A program made the translations under genes and the position numbers. From Triatoma infestans (taxonomy: Eukaryota > Arthropoda > Insecta > Hemiptera > Reduviidae), in contig JAAEAF010002492.1 of NCBI GenBank assembly GCA_011037195.1, positions 1 through 64,000 on the forward strand: 64,000 nt of DNA, read 5' to 3'. Below the pieces are notes generated by a model. It ran no database searches and was not told the DNA's origin. It saw only the letters and a list, made by a program, of their open reading frames with translations. Positions 32,503 through 43,387 of the stretch are shown one piece after another (the first letter of the stretch is position 1; each line of letters begins with the position of its first letter).

Positions 32503-33437
32503 TTGTAGTTTTCTTCACTGCTAAAGACATTAAATTCTTATAGAATTTGTAGACGATAGAATCGTTCAATATATAAATAAATGGCATTTTTAAAGAAAAG
32601 GCTAACACCTTTCCCCCAGAACCTCCCTTAAATACAATTTTCAGAAAATGTTCAATTAAAAAATTGTAATTTATATTTATAATTAGTGGTATCACCAAGT
32701 TTTTGAAGATAATCGTTTGAAGCCATTTTCGATAAAATCACAAAAAACTGAAAAAATCTAATCAGTATTACCCGGTCGACAGAATTTTCCAATCCTTACT
32801 GTTCACGTCCCTGGAGCACCTAAACGAAATAGAAGTTGTAGCTTTATGCGATATTCGATTTTGGAGTCACACACACACACACACAATTATTTTCCTACAT
32901 AACTATGTATTGTAATAGTAATTATATTTTTTTTTATAAACATGTAATCCTGTAAGGGGGCCATATTGAATAAATGCACCTCTGCTAGGGTTACTAGGAG
33001 GGAAACAAATACATATCATACACACACACACACACACACACTCGTAATTTCTTAAAACCACCTTTTTGTACTGGGGAGACCTGAGTATGAAAAATCGCTA
33101 TCGCGATACTTCCTTTTTCAGCCGTAATTAATACGTCTGCATACATATTAATCACTAACCTATTGTATTATTGATCCAATTACGAGGATGAAAAACTTAT
33201 AAAATTTATTTTTACCAGTATCAAAGTTGATAAAACGAATGGCTACAGAACTTATGGTAAGCATCTCGTTTTTGCTTCTGAAAGGACACATGCCAGGCAC
33301 CTCTCATTGAATTGTCGGCTAAAGAGAGAGGCCAAGTTTCAAATCGCTTGCAAAAGAATAATAATGGATTTTCAGAAAAGACCAGGTTGTTCAGTAGGAA
33401 ACTAAAGATGTATGCTATCAGATTTAGGTTTGAAAAA
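32503..33437. other. AT-rich stretch with CA microsatellites
   Basis: (AC)n runs lie at about 32,871-32,885 and 33,021-33,042. No gene recognised. Confidence 0.5.
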
Positions 33438-33680
33438 GTGGTTTGTTATAAGCCGACGTTTCGCTCATACTGGATAAGTCTTCTTCAGGGTAGTATCGAC
33501 TTGAATATCATGCAGCATTTTGGCCTTCAAGTCGACATACCGCAGAAGAAGCCTATTGCAATAAGGTTTATAACAAGCCATGTGCCCACACTGTATGACA
33601 GCGCCTTGAATTGTGGCTTACGCAACAATCCCAAGAACATGTCTAAAATAAATTTTTTCAGAAAAATGTTTTCATGAAAC
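33438..33680. repeat. Foldback repeat with Penelope-LTR-like motif
   Basis: TTGTTATAAGCCGACGTTTC and CTTCTTCAGGGTAGTATCGA are partly repeated in inverted form at 33,522-33,573 (TTCAAGTCGAC, GAAGAAGCC, GGTTTATAACAA). The part from 33,523 to about 33,640 also occurs, inverted, at 36,055-36,178. It is probably a short non-autonomous element. Confidence 0.55.
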
Positions 33681-34269
33681 CGAGAGCTTTAATCTACATA
33701 TAGTGCCATTTCAATTTTAAAGAAACTGTTGGAGCCGTTTCGCAAAAAAAAAACCTACCATTCCACGTGTTCAATACCAAGGTGTTCAGTAATCACATTT
33801 CGTCAAATTAAAACTGTGACTTGCTGTGTTTTTTTTTTTAATTTGTCGCGATTTTCTTTTTCTCAAATACGGTTTCACGATTTTCATAATCTTCGCATGT
33901 TGTCTACACAATTAAGATTCTTTTATCTTTTTATTGCAACATTTTCCCACGGAACTTGTTTTTGGAGGTTGTGAGCAATGCTGACATCAGATCCTCTAAT
34001 GTGCTATTTCAGAATACCGTATGGTTCTACTAAGTGTAAGGTTATCCCACCGAATGTAACTAGTGTGTATTACTTAAACAATACAGTTGTTCTCAAAGGT
34101 GGCTTGTGTATATCCCTCAAACCCATCACTGGCGCAGTCGTTTTTAATGAACTTATGCTGTAAGTTAAACTTTTGTATTTTATATTTAAATAAAAAAGAA
34201 ATATAAACACTTATAAATAAAATGCCATCAAATAGCTTAACTCCAATGAATATGTCCGGTTAATTTATT
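33681..34269. other. Stretch without a recognised gene
   Basis: Short plus-strand frames at 33,729-33,974 and 33,978-34,163 have no similarity that I can name. Confidence 0.4.
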
Positions 34270-35960
34270 CAGCAAACTGGGATTTCTGTAACAGAAATTT
34301 TCACAATATCTCTTGGCCACAGAGACCAACAAAAGGACGAAAGCACTCAATGTGCACAACTGCTTTATTTTATAGGCGAGGAGAAGGTTAAGAATTTTTT
34401 AATACATTTACCTTCTCAGAGACAGAAGTGAAAAAATTTTTTTTTTTTAATATGTAAGCTTTTGATGATTATTTTAAAACCAAAAAAGAATTTGAGTTTG
34501 AGCGTCATATTTCTTTACGAGAAACAAAATGATGGGGAGGAGTTTGGAACATTATTTAACAAGTTAAAAAAACCAAGCCATTAATTGTGAATTTCAACAT
34601 TTAAAAAATGATCTCATAAAAATACTTTTTATCTGTGGAATCTGGAGGTGATAAAATTAGGGAAAAGTTACTAGAACTAGATCATAAAGATCTTGAAGAA
34701 ACGGTAAAAATAGCTCAATCCATAGAAAAATCAAAACACAATCAGAAAAAATAAAAAACAAGGAGAATATAATAGTAATTGTTTTGAAATTAATCAAATA
34801 AAATCAATAACAAATGTTAAAAATTCTACAAGTAACAAGGTGTTACGAACAAAAGATAATGTGCACTTAGGTACTAAGTTCAAAAACACTAATTCTAATA
34901 CACAACTACAACAGTACAGCACTAGCTCGCATTGTTGGCGTTTTGGCCGTATCCATGGCAATAAATGTCCAGCGTATAATTTAGTTTGCAATTACTGTAA
35001 AAAGAAGGGGCATTTTTCTAAATATTGTTTTAGCCCTTTACGTAAAATATACAATATTGAAACTGAATGTTTAGAAGAAGAAAATAATTATTTTATGGGT
35101 CATTTAGAAACGTAATAGTAATAAAGAAGAATGGTCAACTAAAATTAGTATTAATCATAAACATCCAAATATATTCAAACGTGACACTGGCACAATGGCT
35201 AATATTATAAGTTTAAAAGTTTATAATTCTTTAAATTTAAAAGAAACTCCAATAAGACGATCTGCTGTAAAATTAAGTACATTTTCAGGAGAAAAATTAT
35301 TTGTTAAAGGAAAGGTCGGTCAATTTAACAGTAACACATAATCAAAATAATCATGTCTTAGAATTTTTCAAACTGTCCTTCAATCCCGGGCTTGGATGCA
35401 TGTAAAAAACTAAATTTAATTAAACGAGTAAATATTTTAGAAACATCTGACTCAGAAAAAATTATATAACGATAGATTTGAAGGAATTGATTGCTTTAAA
35501 AATAAGTACCATATCACTTTAGATCCCAATATAAGCCCAGTAATTCATCCAGCAAAGAAAATTCCTCTACCACTACATGAAAAACTGAGACATAGATTGA
35601 CTTACCTTGAAAAAAATCAAATAATAAAAAAAGTTGAAGAACCAACGCCGTGGGATTGTCTTGGTAAGAAAACCAAATGGGGACATAAGAATATGTATGG
35701 ATCCTAAGGACCTAAATCGAGCAGTACTTAGAGAACATCATCAACTCCCAACAATTAAAGAAATTGCTAGTAAACTCTCAGGTTCAACAGTTTTTTCATC
35801 TCTGGATGCATCAAATGGATTCTGGCAGATACCACTGGATGAAGAAAGTTCGAAGTTATGTACTTTTAATAACCCCTTTGGACGTTGGCGTTATCTACGA
35901 CTACCTTTTGGATTGAAATCGGCTCCAGAAGTTTTTCAGAAACAATTTCAGTCAATATAC
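34270..35960 (+). pseudogene. Ty3/gypsy LTR retrotransposon gag-pol remnant
   Basis: Gag pieces appear at 34,290-34,760 (for example FNTFTFSETE and KIREKLLELDHKDLEETVKI), followed at 34,934-35,030 by zinc knuckles: CWRFGRIHGNKC and CNYCKKKGHFSKYC. A degenerate protease follows at about 35,185 (FKRDTGTMANIISL, aspartate kept, D-T-G-T for the usual D-T/S-G-A). Reverse transcriptase at 35,634-35,963 has RICMDPKDLNRAVLREHHQL, FSSLDASNGFWQIPLDEES (motif A aspartate) and RLPFGLKSAPEVFQKQF, the signature of Ty3/gypsy. It breaks off before the YxDD motif, at the edge of an inverted copy of its own sequence. No LTRs were found. Stops and frameshifts are frequent in gag. Confidence 0.88.
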
Positions 35961-36178
35961 TAGAGTTTACTAGCAATTTCTTCAATTTGGGAGTTAATAA
36001 TGTCCTCTAAGTACTGCTCGATTTATGTCCTTGGGATCCATACATATTCTTCATGTTCTACATGTTCTTGGGATTGTTTGAGTAAACCACAACTCAAGGC
36101 GCTGTCATAAGTGTGGGCACATGGTTTGTTATCCTATATTGCAATAGGCTTCTTCTGGGTAGTGTCGACTTGAAGGGA
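35961..36178 (-). repeat. Inverted copy of gypsy RT segment joined to foldback repeat
   Basis: 35,961-36,052 is the reverse complement of the gypsy segment 35,686-35,779; 36,055-36,178 is the reverse complement of about 33,523-33,640. In the inverted copy the two pieces are adjacent, whereas in direct orientation about 2.05 kb lies between them. Confidence 0.8.
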
Positions 36179-36180
36179 TG

Positions 36181-38253
36181 ATAATAATAACAAACCTATT
36201 CTTGTAAGATTTACATCATTTAGAATTAAGCTGCTTGTAATGCAAAGTGTTTTCAAATAAAGGGCTCGAAGATATTCATTTCAAATGACTTTCCGAAGGA
36301 TGTGAGAGAGAAGAGAAAGACTCTATGGCCTCAACTTTTAGAGGCGAGAAAGGAAGGAAAGATAGCAATGGTTAGTTTATGATAAACTGGTCATCAAAGA
36401 AGGTGCTCATAATGCAAGTAAAAAACGTCTGTTATCTAATTCTCCTCCTATAGGGCAGCTTCAAAATCTCATAGAGAAAGACAGCGACTCACAGAATAAG
36501 AAAAATAAGGTTGAAGAAGTAGTGAAAATAAAGCAGATCCTAGAGCGATTCTCATATACGCCTCGCTCTTCGTCTCTTGATTTAGTTGAGGAAGATCTGG
36601 GGTGCATGAAGAACACACTATTATCATCAAAGAAAACGTAGCAATTATGTCATTCTGAAGAGGTGGATGTGATAGCATATAATGTACACGGACTGAAAGG
36701 TTTTATTCGATGGAAATTTTGTATCTTATGTAAAAATATTTGATATTTTCATGCTATTCGAAACGTTTGTAGAGGAAAAAGATATTGACATTTTCAACAA
36801 TTTTTTTCCAGAATTTTCTTTGAAATGGATTCCAGCTACCAGAACTACCACACTTGGCAGAGCTTCAGGAGGTAGAGTCTACAGGATTAAAAGTGATAAA
36901 TTTAATGTGGTCGTAAAATTTGGCAATTATCATATTCTGATGTAATAAAAGTTCAACTTTACAATGATTGTATGCATATTGTGTCAATTTATATAAGTTC
37001 TAGTGAATGGGATTATGAATTTCAAATATTATCTGAACTATTATATGAAAACAGCGACCTTAAATTTTGTTTAATGGGGAATTTTAATAGTAGGACTGGG
37101 GAGCTGCAAAAATTGACGAAAAAATGTTTGGGTCCGCATTAAAAAATTAATTTTAGTAGAGTGTCAAAAGATAGTGTGATTAATAAAAACGGCCGTAAAT
37201 TGTTAGATTTATTAGATGACTTTTGCTTGGTAATTCTCAATGGCCGAATAAAGAATGATCTGGAAGGTGAATGTACATTTGTTAGCCCTGATGGTGCCTC
37301 AGTTATAGATTATTGTTGTCTGGATATAAATATTATCTCCTCTATTTTAAATTTTTATATTGATCACCAAACTTTTTCTGATCACCTGCCTATTGTAATG
37401 ACCTGTAAAGTTGGCAGAATTAATGCTTCATCCAGTATTTTCTCATTAGATAGACTGGCGTGGCGAGAAAATGATAAAGAAAAATATAACAATAAGCTAA
37501 ATATGTATGTGGGTTCAATAATAATGTTAACGGATGATACAGATAGTAAAATTGATTGATTCATAAAAGTTATAAAAAAAGCAGCTAATTACAATCCAAA
37601 TCAGAAACGTAATATGGTAGTGTATAAAAGTAAATGGTTTGATAAAGATTGTTGTAGTCTGCATAAATTATCACTAAAATATCTTTAAAAATTTCAAAAA
37701 TTAAATAAGATAGATGATAAAGTTTTATATTTGGAAAATAATAAACAGTATAAAAGTTTATGTAAAGTAAAGGAAATTCAATATTATGAGAATATGGTTG
37801 AGCAGATTAATAGAAGTGAGAGTAGTAGAGATTTCTGGCGGGCTGTGAGGTCGGTTAATGGTTCAACACTTTATTCATATAATAATGTATCTCGTGATGA
37901 CTGGAGACACCACTTTCATAATTTATATAAAGCTCCATTACCCCTGAAAAAATTCCGTATTGTATGCCTTTAATTTTAAATGAAGAACTGGATAAGCCAT
38001 TCAGCATGGAGGAATTGGATCAAGTATTTCGTAAATCTAAAAATAATAAAGCACCAGGGTTAGATGGGGTCCTATACGAATACTTCAAAAATGCGCCTCT
38101 GAATTTCTTAGAATCTAATATTCATGTATTTAATGAAATTTACTGTCACGGATATGTACCTTACTGCTTTCGAAACTCTATTATTTTCCCTCTTTTTAAA
38201 AATGGTGATAGTAATGTTGTCAGTAATTACAGGGGTATATCATTCAATAATGT
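36181..38253 (+). pseudogene. LINE (CR1/Jockey-group), first half: ORF1 end, endonuclease, start of RT
   Basis: 5'-truncated within ORF1 (KPILVRFTSFRIKLLVMQSV). The endonuclease runs from about 36,690 (MLFETFVEEKDIDIFNNF, catalytic glutamate in the F-E-T block; LMGNFNSRTGELQ; then NGRIKNDLEGECTFVSPDGA and FSDHLPIVMTCK with the catalytic D-H pair at about 37,380). The RT N-terminus starts at 37,964 (NNKAPGLDGVLYEYFKNAP; NYRGISFNN). Coding stops abruptly at 38,253, where a related LINE has inserted; the RT resumes in the same order at 41,050. The first 1.11 kb is repeated inverted at 29,607-30,719. Confidence 0.88.
38240..38253. repeat. 14-bp target-site duplication, left copy
   Basis: TCATTCAATAATGT, identical to 41,050-41,063; brackets the inserted LINE. 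Confidence 0.85.
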
Positions 38254-39303
38254 GAGTCTCGCGCGGACAGTCATAGTGTGCACATGTGTTATAGAATTTC
38301 TCTTGGTTTTTTGTTATAATTTCTTAATTATCAGTTATTTGAAGTGTTTTTATGATTCATCTCTTGTAATAAGTGTCTACAAGTCTGAAAATCACGTGTT
38401 TACCTTCGGAGCTAATTTTCTTCGAGCTGGATACACATCTGAAGTTTGATGTATTATTTTCGAGGAACAAATCCGAATGAAAAATTGTAACTTGGGGTAT
38501 GTAATCTGTTCTAGTAGAGCTTTAAACGTACCCAACTTCAACCCACATTCTCACGGAAAATTCGTGAAAATTTAATTCCAAAATTTATGAGTGCCAAGTA
38601 TTAAAGACATTAGTTTTTTACTACCTTAAAGTTTAAATATTTTGTAACGCCGTAGCTGCAAGAGGGCCAAGTTATTGAATAAGCTATATTCCTGTTTTTG
38701 TGATTTTTCGAGGAAAATTCTGGTGTGCGCGGCCTTTTGCATGAATTTCTGATTATTTTGTCTTGAACCAGCTTCAAGTAACTTCTGGTGTTTCTGACAG
38801 TAATCGGGATTTTGAGTGTTTCATTGCTTGAAGTGGTCAATTACTGTTTAATATTCAAAGTTTGAACGAAATTTAACGAGAGGTTCTTGTGAAAAACGTT
38901 TTGCAAAATTGTGCATAAATTGGTCGATTAACATTATATTATTCAATTGGCTTCAAATTTTGTGAGCAGTATCCTCATGACTGGTTATTAATGAAATACA
39001 ATTTTCATTAATATAGGACTACTAATAGCTGAGTAATTGAATAAGTAATTAATTGGAGTTCTGCGGACAGGGGGCGAGCAAGTGAGGAACAGTAGCCAAA
39101 TAGTTAACTGGAGGGGAGTGATAACTGTGTCACCGTATCAGCCGCTACCTTGATTCTTTTATTCAGATTGTTTACTAATACTACTTCAATTAGCAACTGT
39201 TTTCATCAGAACAGCCCTACAATTCTCATTTTATTCTATTTCATTTCCTTGTCTTTATAACTTTTCTTACTCATTAAGCAGTATACTCACATATCTATTT
39301 AAA

Positions 39304-40071
39304 ATGAGTGAAGATTTGGTAGCACTTTTTCAAAAACTTCGTTCTGAATTAAAAAAAGATTTAGATGAATCCCGTCTTAAGACAGTTGAGGAAATTAAAG
39401 CTCATATTAATGCCATAGACAACAAAGTCAAAGTTGTCGAAACCAAAGTGAAGCAAATTGATCGTGAACTAAGGAAAAGGAATTTACTTCTGTTTGGAAT
39501 CTCTGAAGAATTTGCTACCTATTGGGAGTTAGAGGGATTTGTAGGTGATTTCCTGAAAGAAAAATTGGAACCGAATATAAATGTTACAGACTTAGATTTT
39601 GTCAGACGACTAGGGAAGTCGGGTAATAAAGATAGACCGATACTTTTAGGTTTCACTACCCTTCGTACGAAACTGTTGGTTATGAAAAATGCGTTTAACT
39701 TAAAAGGGACGGGTGTATTTATTGCGGATGACTTCCCTACTGAGGTACTGGAGGTACGAAAGAAATTGATGCCACAGTTAAAAGACGCTCGCAAAGAAGG
39801 AAAATTCGCAATTTTAAAGTATGACAAATTAATAATAAAAGAGCGTGATCCTCGACTCCTGACAAAGAAAAGACAACTCTCGAATTCGCCACGAGAGGAA
39901 GTGAGGAAGGAAAGAGAGGCGGTAAGTAAGAGGAACAAAACTGAGGCTGATGCAAAGCTTGTTAAGCCCAATCCAGATCGATTTGCTAATAGCGCTAGCT
40001 CCGAGTCCTGCCCTAGTCAATATGAAGACCAGAATTTGAAAACAGTAGACAGTGTGCAAGCTGCTAAATAG
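39304..40071 (+). CDS. LINE ORF1 protein (coiled coil plus RRM-like domain), intact
   Basis: A 255-residue open frame with no stop or shift. Residues 1-60 form a charged coiled coil (KLRSELKKDLDESRLKTVEE...VKVVETKVKQIDREL). From about residue 58 a globular RNA-binding-type domain follows: RKRNLLLFGISEEFATYWEL, LDFVRRLGKSGNKDRPILLG, GTGVFIADDFPTEVLEVRKK and ARKEGKFAILKYDKLIIKER. This is the order of L1-type ORF1 proteins, which bind element RNA. The C-terminus (200-255) is basic then acidic and low-complexity. The start is the ATG in AAAATGAGTG; leader sequence lies upstream. It is striking that this frame is intact while the enzymatic part of the same element is lost. Confidence 0.88.
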   Translation: MSEDLVALFQKLRSELKKDLDESRLKTVEEIKAHINAIDNKVKVVETKVKQIDRELRKRNLLLFGISEEFATYWELEGFVGDFLKEKLEPNINVTDLDFVRRLGKSGNKDRPILLGFTTLRTKLLVMKNAFNLKGTGVFIADDFPTEVLEVRKKLMPQLKDARKEGKFAILKYDKLIIKERDPRLLTKKRQLSNSPREEVRKEREAVSKRNKTEADAKLVKPNPDRFANSASSESCPSQYEDQNLKTVDSVQAAK

Positions 40072-40095
40072 CAATTACAGCATTGTAATGTAAAA

Positions 40096-40590
40096 TGGTT
40101 GGATATTTTGGCATACAACGTGGCTGGACTGAAAAAGGCTTCTTCTACTTGGAACTTTATATCATACGTGAACAAATTTGACGTTTTCATGCTGTTTGAA
40201 ACGCACGTACAGGAAAAGGATTATGGGAATTTTGTGAATCTTTTTCCGAAGTTTTCTCTCACCTGGATACCTGCTAAAAGGAAAGCAAACGTGGCGGGGC
40301 ATTGTATGGCGTCAGGAAAGAAGATAGTGTTTCTCGTTTTGTGAAATTTGTGTGTCTGTCTGAGTGCCAAGTGATTAGTGTTTGCTTAAATAAAGAATAT
40401 ATTTATATTGTCCCCATCTATTTAAATTGTAGTACATGGGAATATGATTTTAATAACTTAGCTCAGATGTTATATGAAAACAGCAGCCTTAATTTTGCTT
40501 GATGGGTGATTTTAATAGCAGGACTGGTTGCCTGCAGAAAATTTCTAAGCAGGGTTTGCCTCCTCAATCAATATTAGATTTCCTTTTTCT
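40096..40590 (+). pseudogene. LINE ORF2 start: endonuclease fragment, truncated
   Basis: Reads LDILAYNVAGLKKASSTWNF, FDVFMLFETHVQEKD, then after a frameshift near 40,300 SECQVISVCLNKEYIYIVPI and YENSSLNFALMGDFNSRTGC (one shift before the D-F-N-S-R block). The coding similarity stops at about 40,590, before the catalytic S-D-H region. Confidence 0.8.
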
Positions 40591-41049
40591 TAAAAATTGT
40601 TACATTAAAGATAATTTTTTAAGTTCGTCCATGTTGATATTGTATCGGGTCGTAGATGTAGTTTAATAGATTAATTTCCTGTATTAATTTTATTTGATTT
40701 TTCCTTTAAATGTGCACTATCTCATTTTATTCTTTAAAATTGGATTACTATTTTTTATTCATTTATTTATTTTTTATTATTATTATTATTTTTTTGTTTA
40801 TTTTCTACTAATTTATCAATTTCTTTTACAATTATTAATTCTATTAGGATGGTCTTTGTTTTTTATTTTATTTTTTAGTCCGCCAAAGGCTCCACCGACG
40901 GTCTTATGATCATGGTTGTCGTCTTAAAAAAAAAAAAAATATAAAGTGTATCCTTTTTTTGTTTGGTTATGAATGATACTGTAGTTATTATATATATAAA
41001 AAAATGTATGCAAATAATAATTCAGAATAAAAGACTTTACTACTACTAC

Positions 41050-41063
41050 TCATTCAATAATGT
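41050..41063. repeat. 14-bp target-site duplication, right copy
   Basis: TCATTCAATAATGT; the RT frame of the interrupted LINE resumes here. Confidence 0.85.
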
Positions 41064-42235
41064 AATCGGGAAGTTATATACAGGTCCACTATTAGAAAGT
41101 CTTTCATGTTGGGCTTATTCCGGGGTGTTAAAGGAATTCAGGCTGGTTTTAGACAGAATTATTCCGCAATTGATAATATATTTATTATCATAAATATTGT
41201 TAAATTGAAATTGTCGGTCAAGAGACAAAAGGTGTATGCCTTTTTTGTACATTTTTCGTCAGCTTTTGACACAGTAGATCGTCATGCTTTTATTTTTAAG
41301 CTCCCCAGTCTCGGACTCACCTCCAAAATTACCAGGGCATTTGAATTATTATTGACGGATACTGTGGGTTCAGTGTCGTGTAAAGATGGCAGAAGCACTG
41401 AATTTGATATTTGCATGGGTGTTAAACAAGGGTGCCTTCTCTCCTCCCTCCTCTTCTCGTTGTTTATTAATGACATTGTGGACTATTTGGATGGCGGAGG
41501 GGTGCTGGTCGGCTCTGTTTGAATCAAAGTATTGGCTTATGCAGATGATGTTGTGCTTCTGGCTTCTGAGCCTCAATATAATGCAGATAATGATTAATTC
41601 TTTGAGTCGGTACGTTAGTTAGTCTCTGGAATTTGAGGGTTAATATGGGTACATCAAAAGTAATGATTTTCAAGAATGGCGGAAAGCTGACTAATAACGA
41701 GAAATGGTATTTTCAGAATCAGCAAATAGAGATTGTAAATAGTTATAAGAACCTTGGTGTTATTGTTACTTCTAAGGTAAATTTTAATTTAAATTTAAAA
41801 GAAAAAGTAAGTAAAGCCAAACGGGCTCGGCATGCTGTGGAGGCGTTTTAGGAAAACAATAATTTGAACTTTGGTTCAAAAATACGAGTTTTTAATCCAG
41901 TTAGTCGTTCCATAGTATGCTATGGGGCTCAGTTTTGGGGTGGTGTTTACTGTGAGGCAATAGAAACATTTTTTCGTTATTTTATTAAAAAATTGTTCAG
42001 ATTGCCTATGTTTTTCCCGTCAGCTTTCATATATAATGAAATTATTTATATGCCAATTTTCACACACACTCAAAATACATCTTTACTACCGTTAATTGTA
42101 GCGAATCAAGTCTTGAATAAGAACATTTTTTGGCCTCAAAATATAAATAACTTGCTAAAAAAATGATATTGTTTATAGTCATTTTGTATATGTATTATGT
42201 ATTCTTAATAAAGACAAAATATATATATATATGTG
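41051..42235 (+). pseudogene. LINE (CR1/Jockey-group), second half: RT and C-terminus
   Basis: Continues the reverse transcriptase interrupted at 38,253: FNNVIGKLYTGPLLESLSCW, then AGFRQNYSAIDNIFIIINIV. Motif A reads AFFVHFSSAFDTVD, with histidine in place of the catalytic aspartate (codon CAT at 41,250-41,252). Next come MGVKQGCLLSSLLFSLFIND and, after a frameshift near 41,525, LAYADDVVLLASEPQ, then IVNSYKNLGVIVTSK and a C-terminal part ending about 42,166. An AATAAAGACAAAATATATAT run near 42,205-42,230 is the likely 3' end. Confidence 0.88.
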
Positions 42236-42393
42236 TACACATTTTCCGATATATTTGAAATTTAAAACTGGGTAATAACCACATAGAATGGAATTTAATT
42301 GAATCTAGAAATCACCTAAAAACATTTCCATGGTTACACAAGTTTTTAATTTTTTTATTTAACACTATTGAAACTACTTATTTCGGTCGTAAA

Positions 42394-42613
42394 ATGTTTT
42401 CTTTTGCAAAAAGCCCTAAAGAAACTGATAATAAGGAAATTACATACGTTTCACCATGTATTTGTAAGAGTCCTCGTTTTGAATTTGTGGACGATGACGG
42501 CGATGATACAGTGTTATTTTACAAGGATGAACTTCTAGCACAAAGGCCGAAAATATATCTACTTAAATTATTGTGTCTCTCTGATGAAAGATTGCCGAAT
42601 AACATTCAAGGTA
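42394..42613 (+). CDS. Possible coding exon, unrecognised
   Basis: An ATG-initiated frame of 73 codons with non-AT-driven composition (MFSFAKSPKETDNKEITYV ... SPRFEFVDDDGDDTVLFYKD ... LLKLLCLSDERLPNNIQ) runs to a good donor site, CAAG|GTAAGC, at 42,614. I do not recognise the protein. Reading through the donor adds an unremarkable tail to a stop at 42,660. The next acceptor-like site (42,757) leads into sequence better explained as an antisense transposase remnant, so the exon model is unconfirmed. Confidence 0.3.
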
Positions 42614-42746
42614 AGCAATTTATTTGTATTCGTAAAAATAAAGTAACCAGATTTACTTGACTTGCTGTTTCAGGCTAATGCGGCCTTAGTCGTATATTCT
42701 AATGTTTTGAAGTAAAATTTTTAATTTTAATCAATAAAGATGGTAT

Positions 42747-43080
42747 TCATTTAAACAGAGGATTTCGCCCGAGTGGATAGTTTGCATTTTCACTTTTTAC
42801 ACATCGCAAGAGAATGCATAAGTTGCTTGCAAGCCTCCGAACCTTCTGAAAGCCAACTATACTACTCCACTTGGATTTTTTATTTTTTTCCCAACATAAA
42901 TTTTTGGGTTGGAGCAGAAATTTGATCAATATGATCATCATCTTGCTCCGTTTCCGTTTCATGATCACTTAGTAAAACATTATCGGAATTGTTACCAATA
43001 TCATCACTGTCTTCCTACTTTGACACACTTTCCTCCTCTTCACATACTTTTAGGGACAGTGCACGTAACTTTTTTTAGGC
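42747..43080 (-). pseudogene. Possible piggyBac-like transposase N-terminus remnant
   Basis: The minus strand reads an acidic, serine-rich stretch (EDSDDIGNNSDNVLLSDHET, then EQDDDHIDQIS) followed by KFMLGKNKKSKWSS. An acidic N-terminus followed by a G-K-D/N-K-x-T/S-K-W box is characteristic of piggyBac-like transposases. Downstream similarity is lost within 30 residues, and at least one stop lies in the acidic part. No TTAA-flanked ends were found. Confidence 0.4.
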
Positions 43081-43300
43081 TAATAAAAAAAAATATTACC
43101 TAAGTAGTGAGGTGGAGTGCTGTGGACACCCTTAATACTTTAGAAAACTACCATAGAAACACTATACATTTTTTTTATAACAACTGGAAAATAAAATTAA
43201 ACTTGGGAATCACAGAGGAAGGTATTGTGAAGTACAGGCCGACACCTCCCAAGTTGCAAAAATTAGAAGCTTTTAAGGCGTGTTATAACAACTTAAGGGT

Positions 43301-43387
43301 TAATGCAACTCGCATCTCATTTTTTAAGACTACACGAGACATCAAGCTAGGATGCCCTTAAAGATTAAAGGATTAATCTTTAATCTA
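43301..43387. repeat. Inverted repeat arm (partner 44,465-44,532)
   Basis: TTTTTAAGACTACACGAGAC and GATTAATCTTTAATCTA recur inverted at 44,465-44,532. The arm carries an inverted piece of LINE ORF2 linker sequence. Confidence 0.7.

Larger units (their letters stand above)
38254..41049 (+). mobile_element. Inserted LINE with intact ORF1 but no RT
   Basis: A 2.8-kb insertion into the host LINE, flanked by identical 14-bp duplications. It has a leader of about 1.05 kb, an intact 255-codon ORF1 (39,304-40,071), a broken endonuclease start (40,096-40,590), and an AT-rich 3' region with a short conserved-looking block (CCGCCAAAGGCTCCACCGAC) near 40,880. It ends in AATAAAAGACTT followed by a TAC-repeat tail. 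The middle and end of the endonuclease and the whole reverse transcriptase are absent, so it is an internally deleted derivative that must have moved using enzyme from a related element. Confidence 0.85.

Noticed and set aside
33312..33677. A 121-codon plus-strand frame
   Set aside because: It runs across the foldback repeat and has no protein similarity; part of it recurs inverted at 36.1 kb in a different coding context.
39519..39971. A 150-codon minus-strand frame
   Set aside because: Exact antisense of the intact LINE ORF1, which has family motifs and a coiled coil.
42757..42980. Second exon joining the frame at 42,394
   Set aside because: The acceptor-like site and open frame exist, but the minus strand gives a better explanation as a piggyBac-like remnant.
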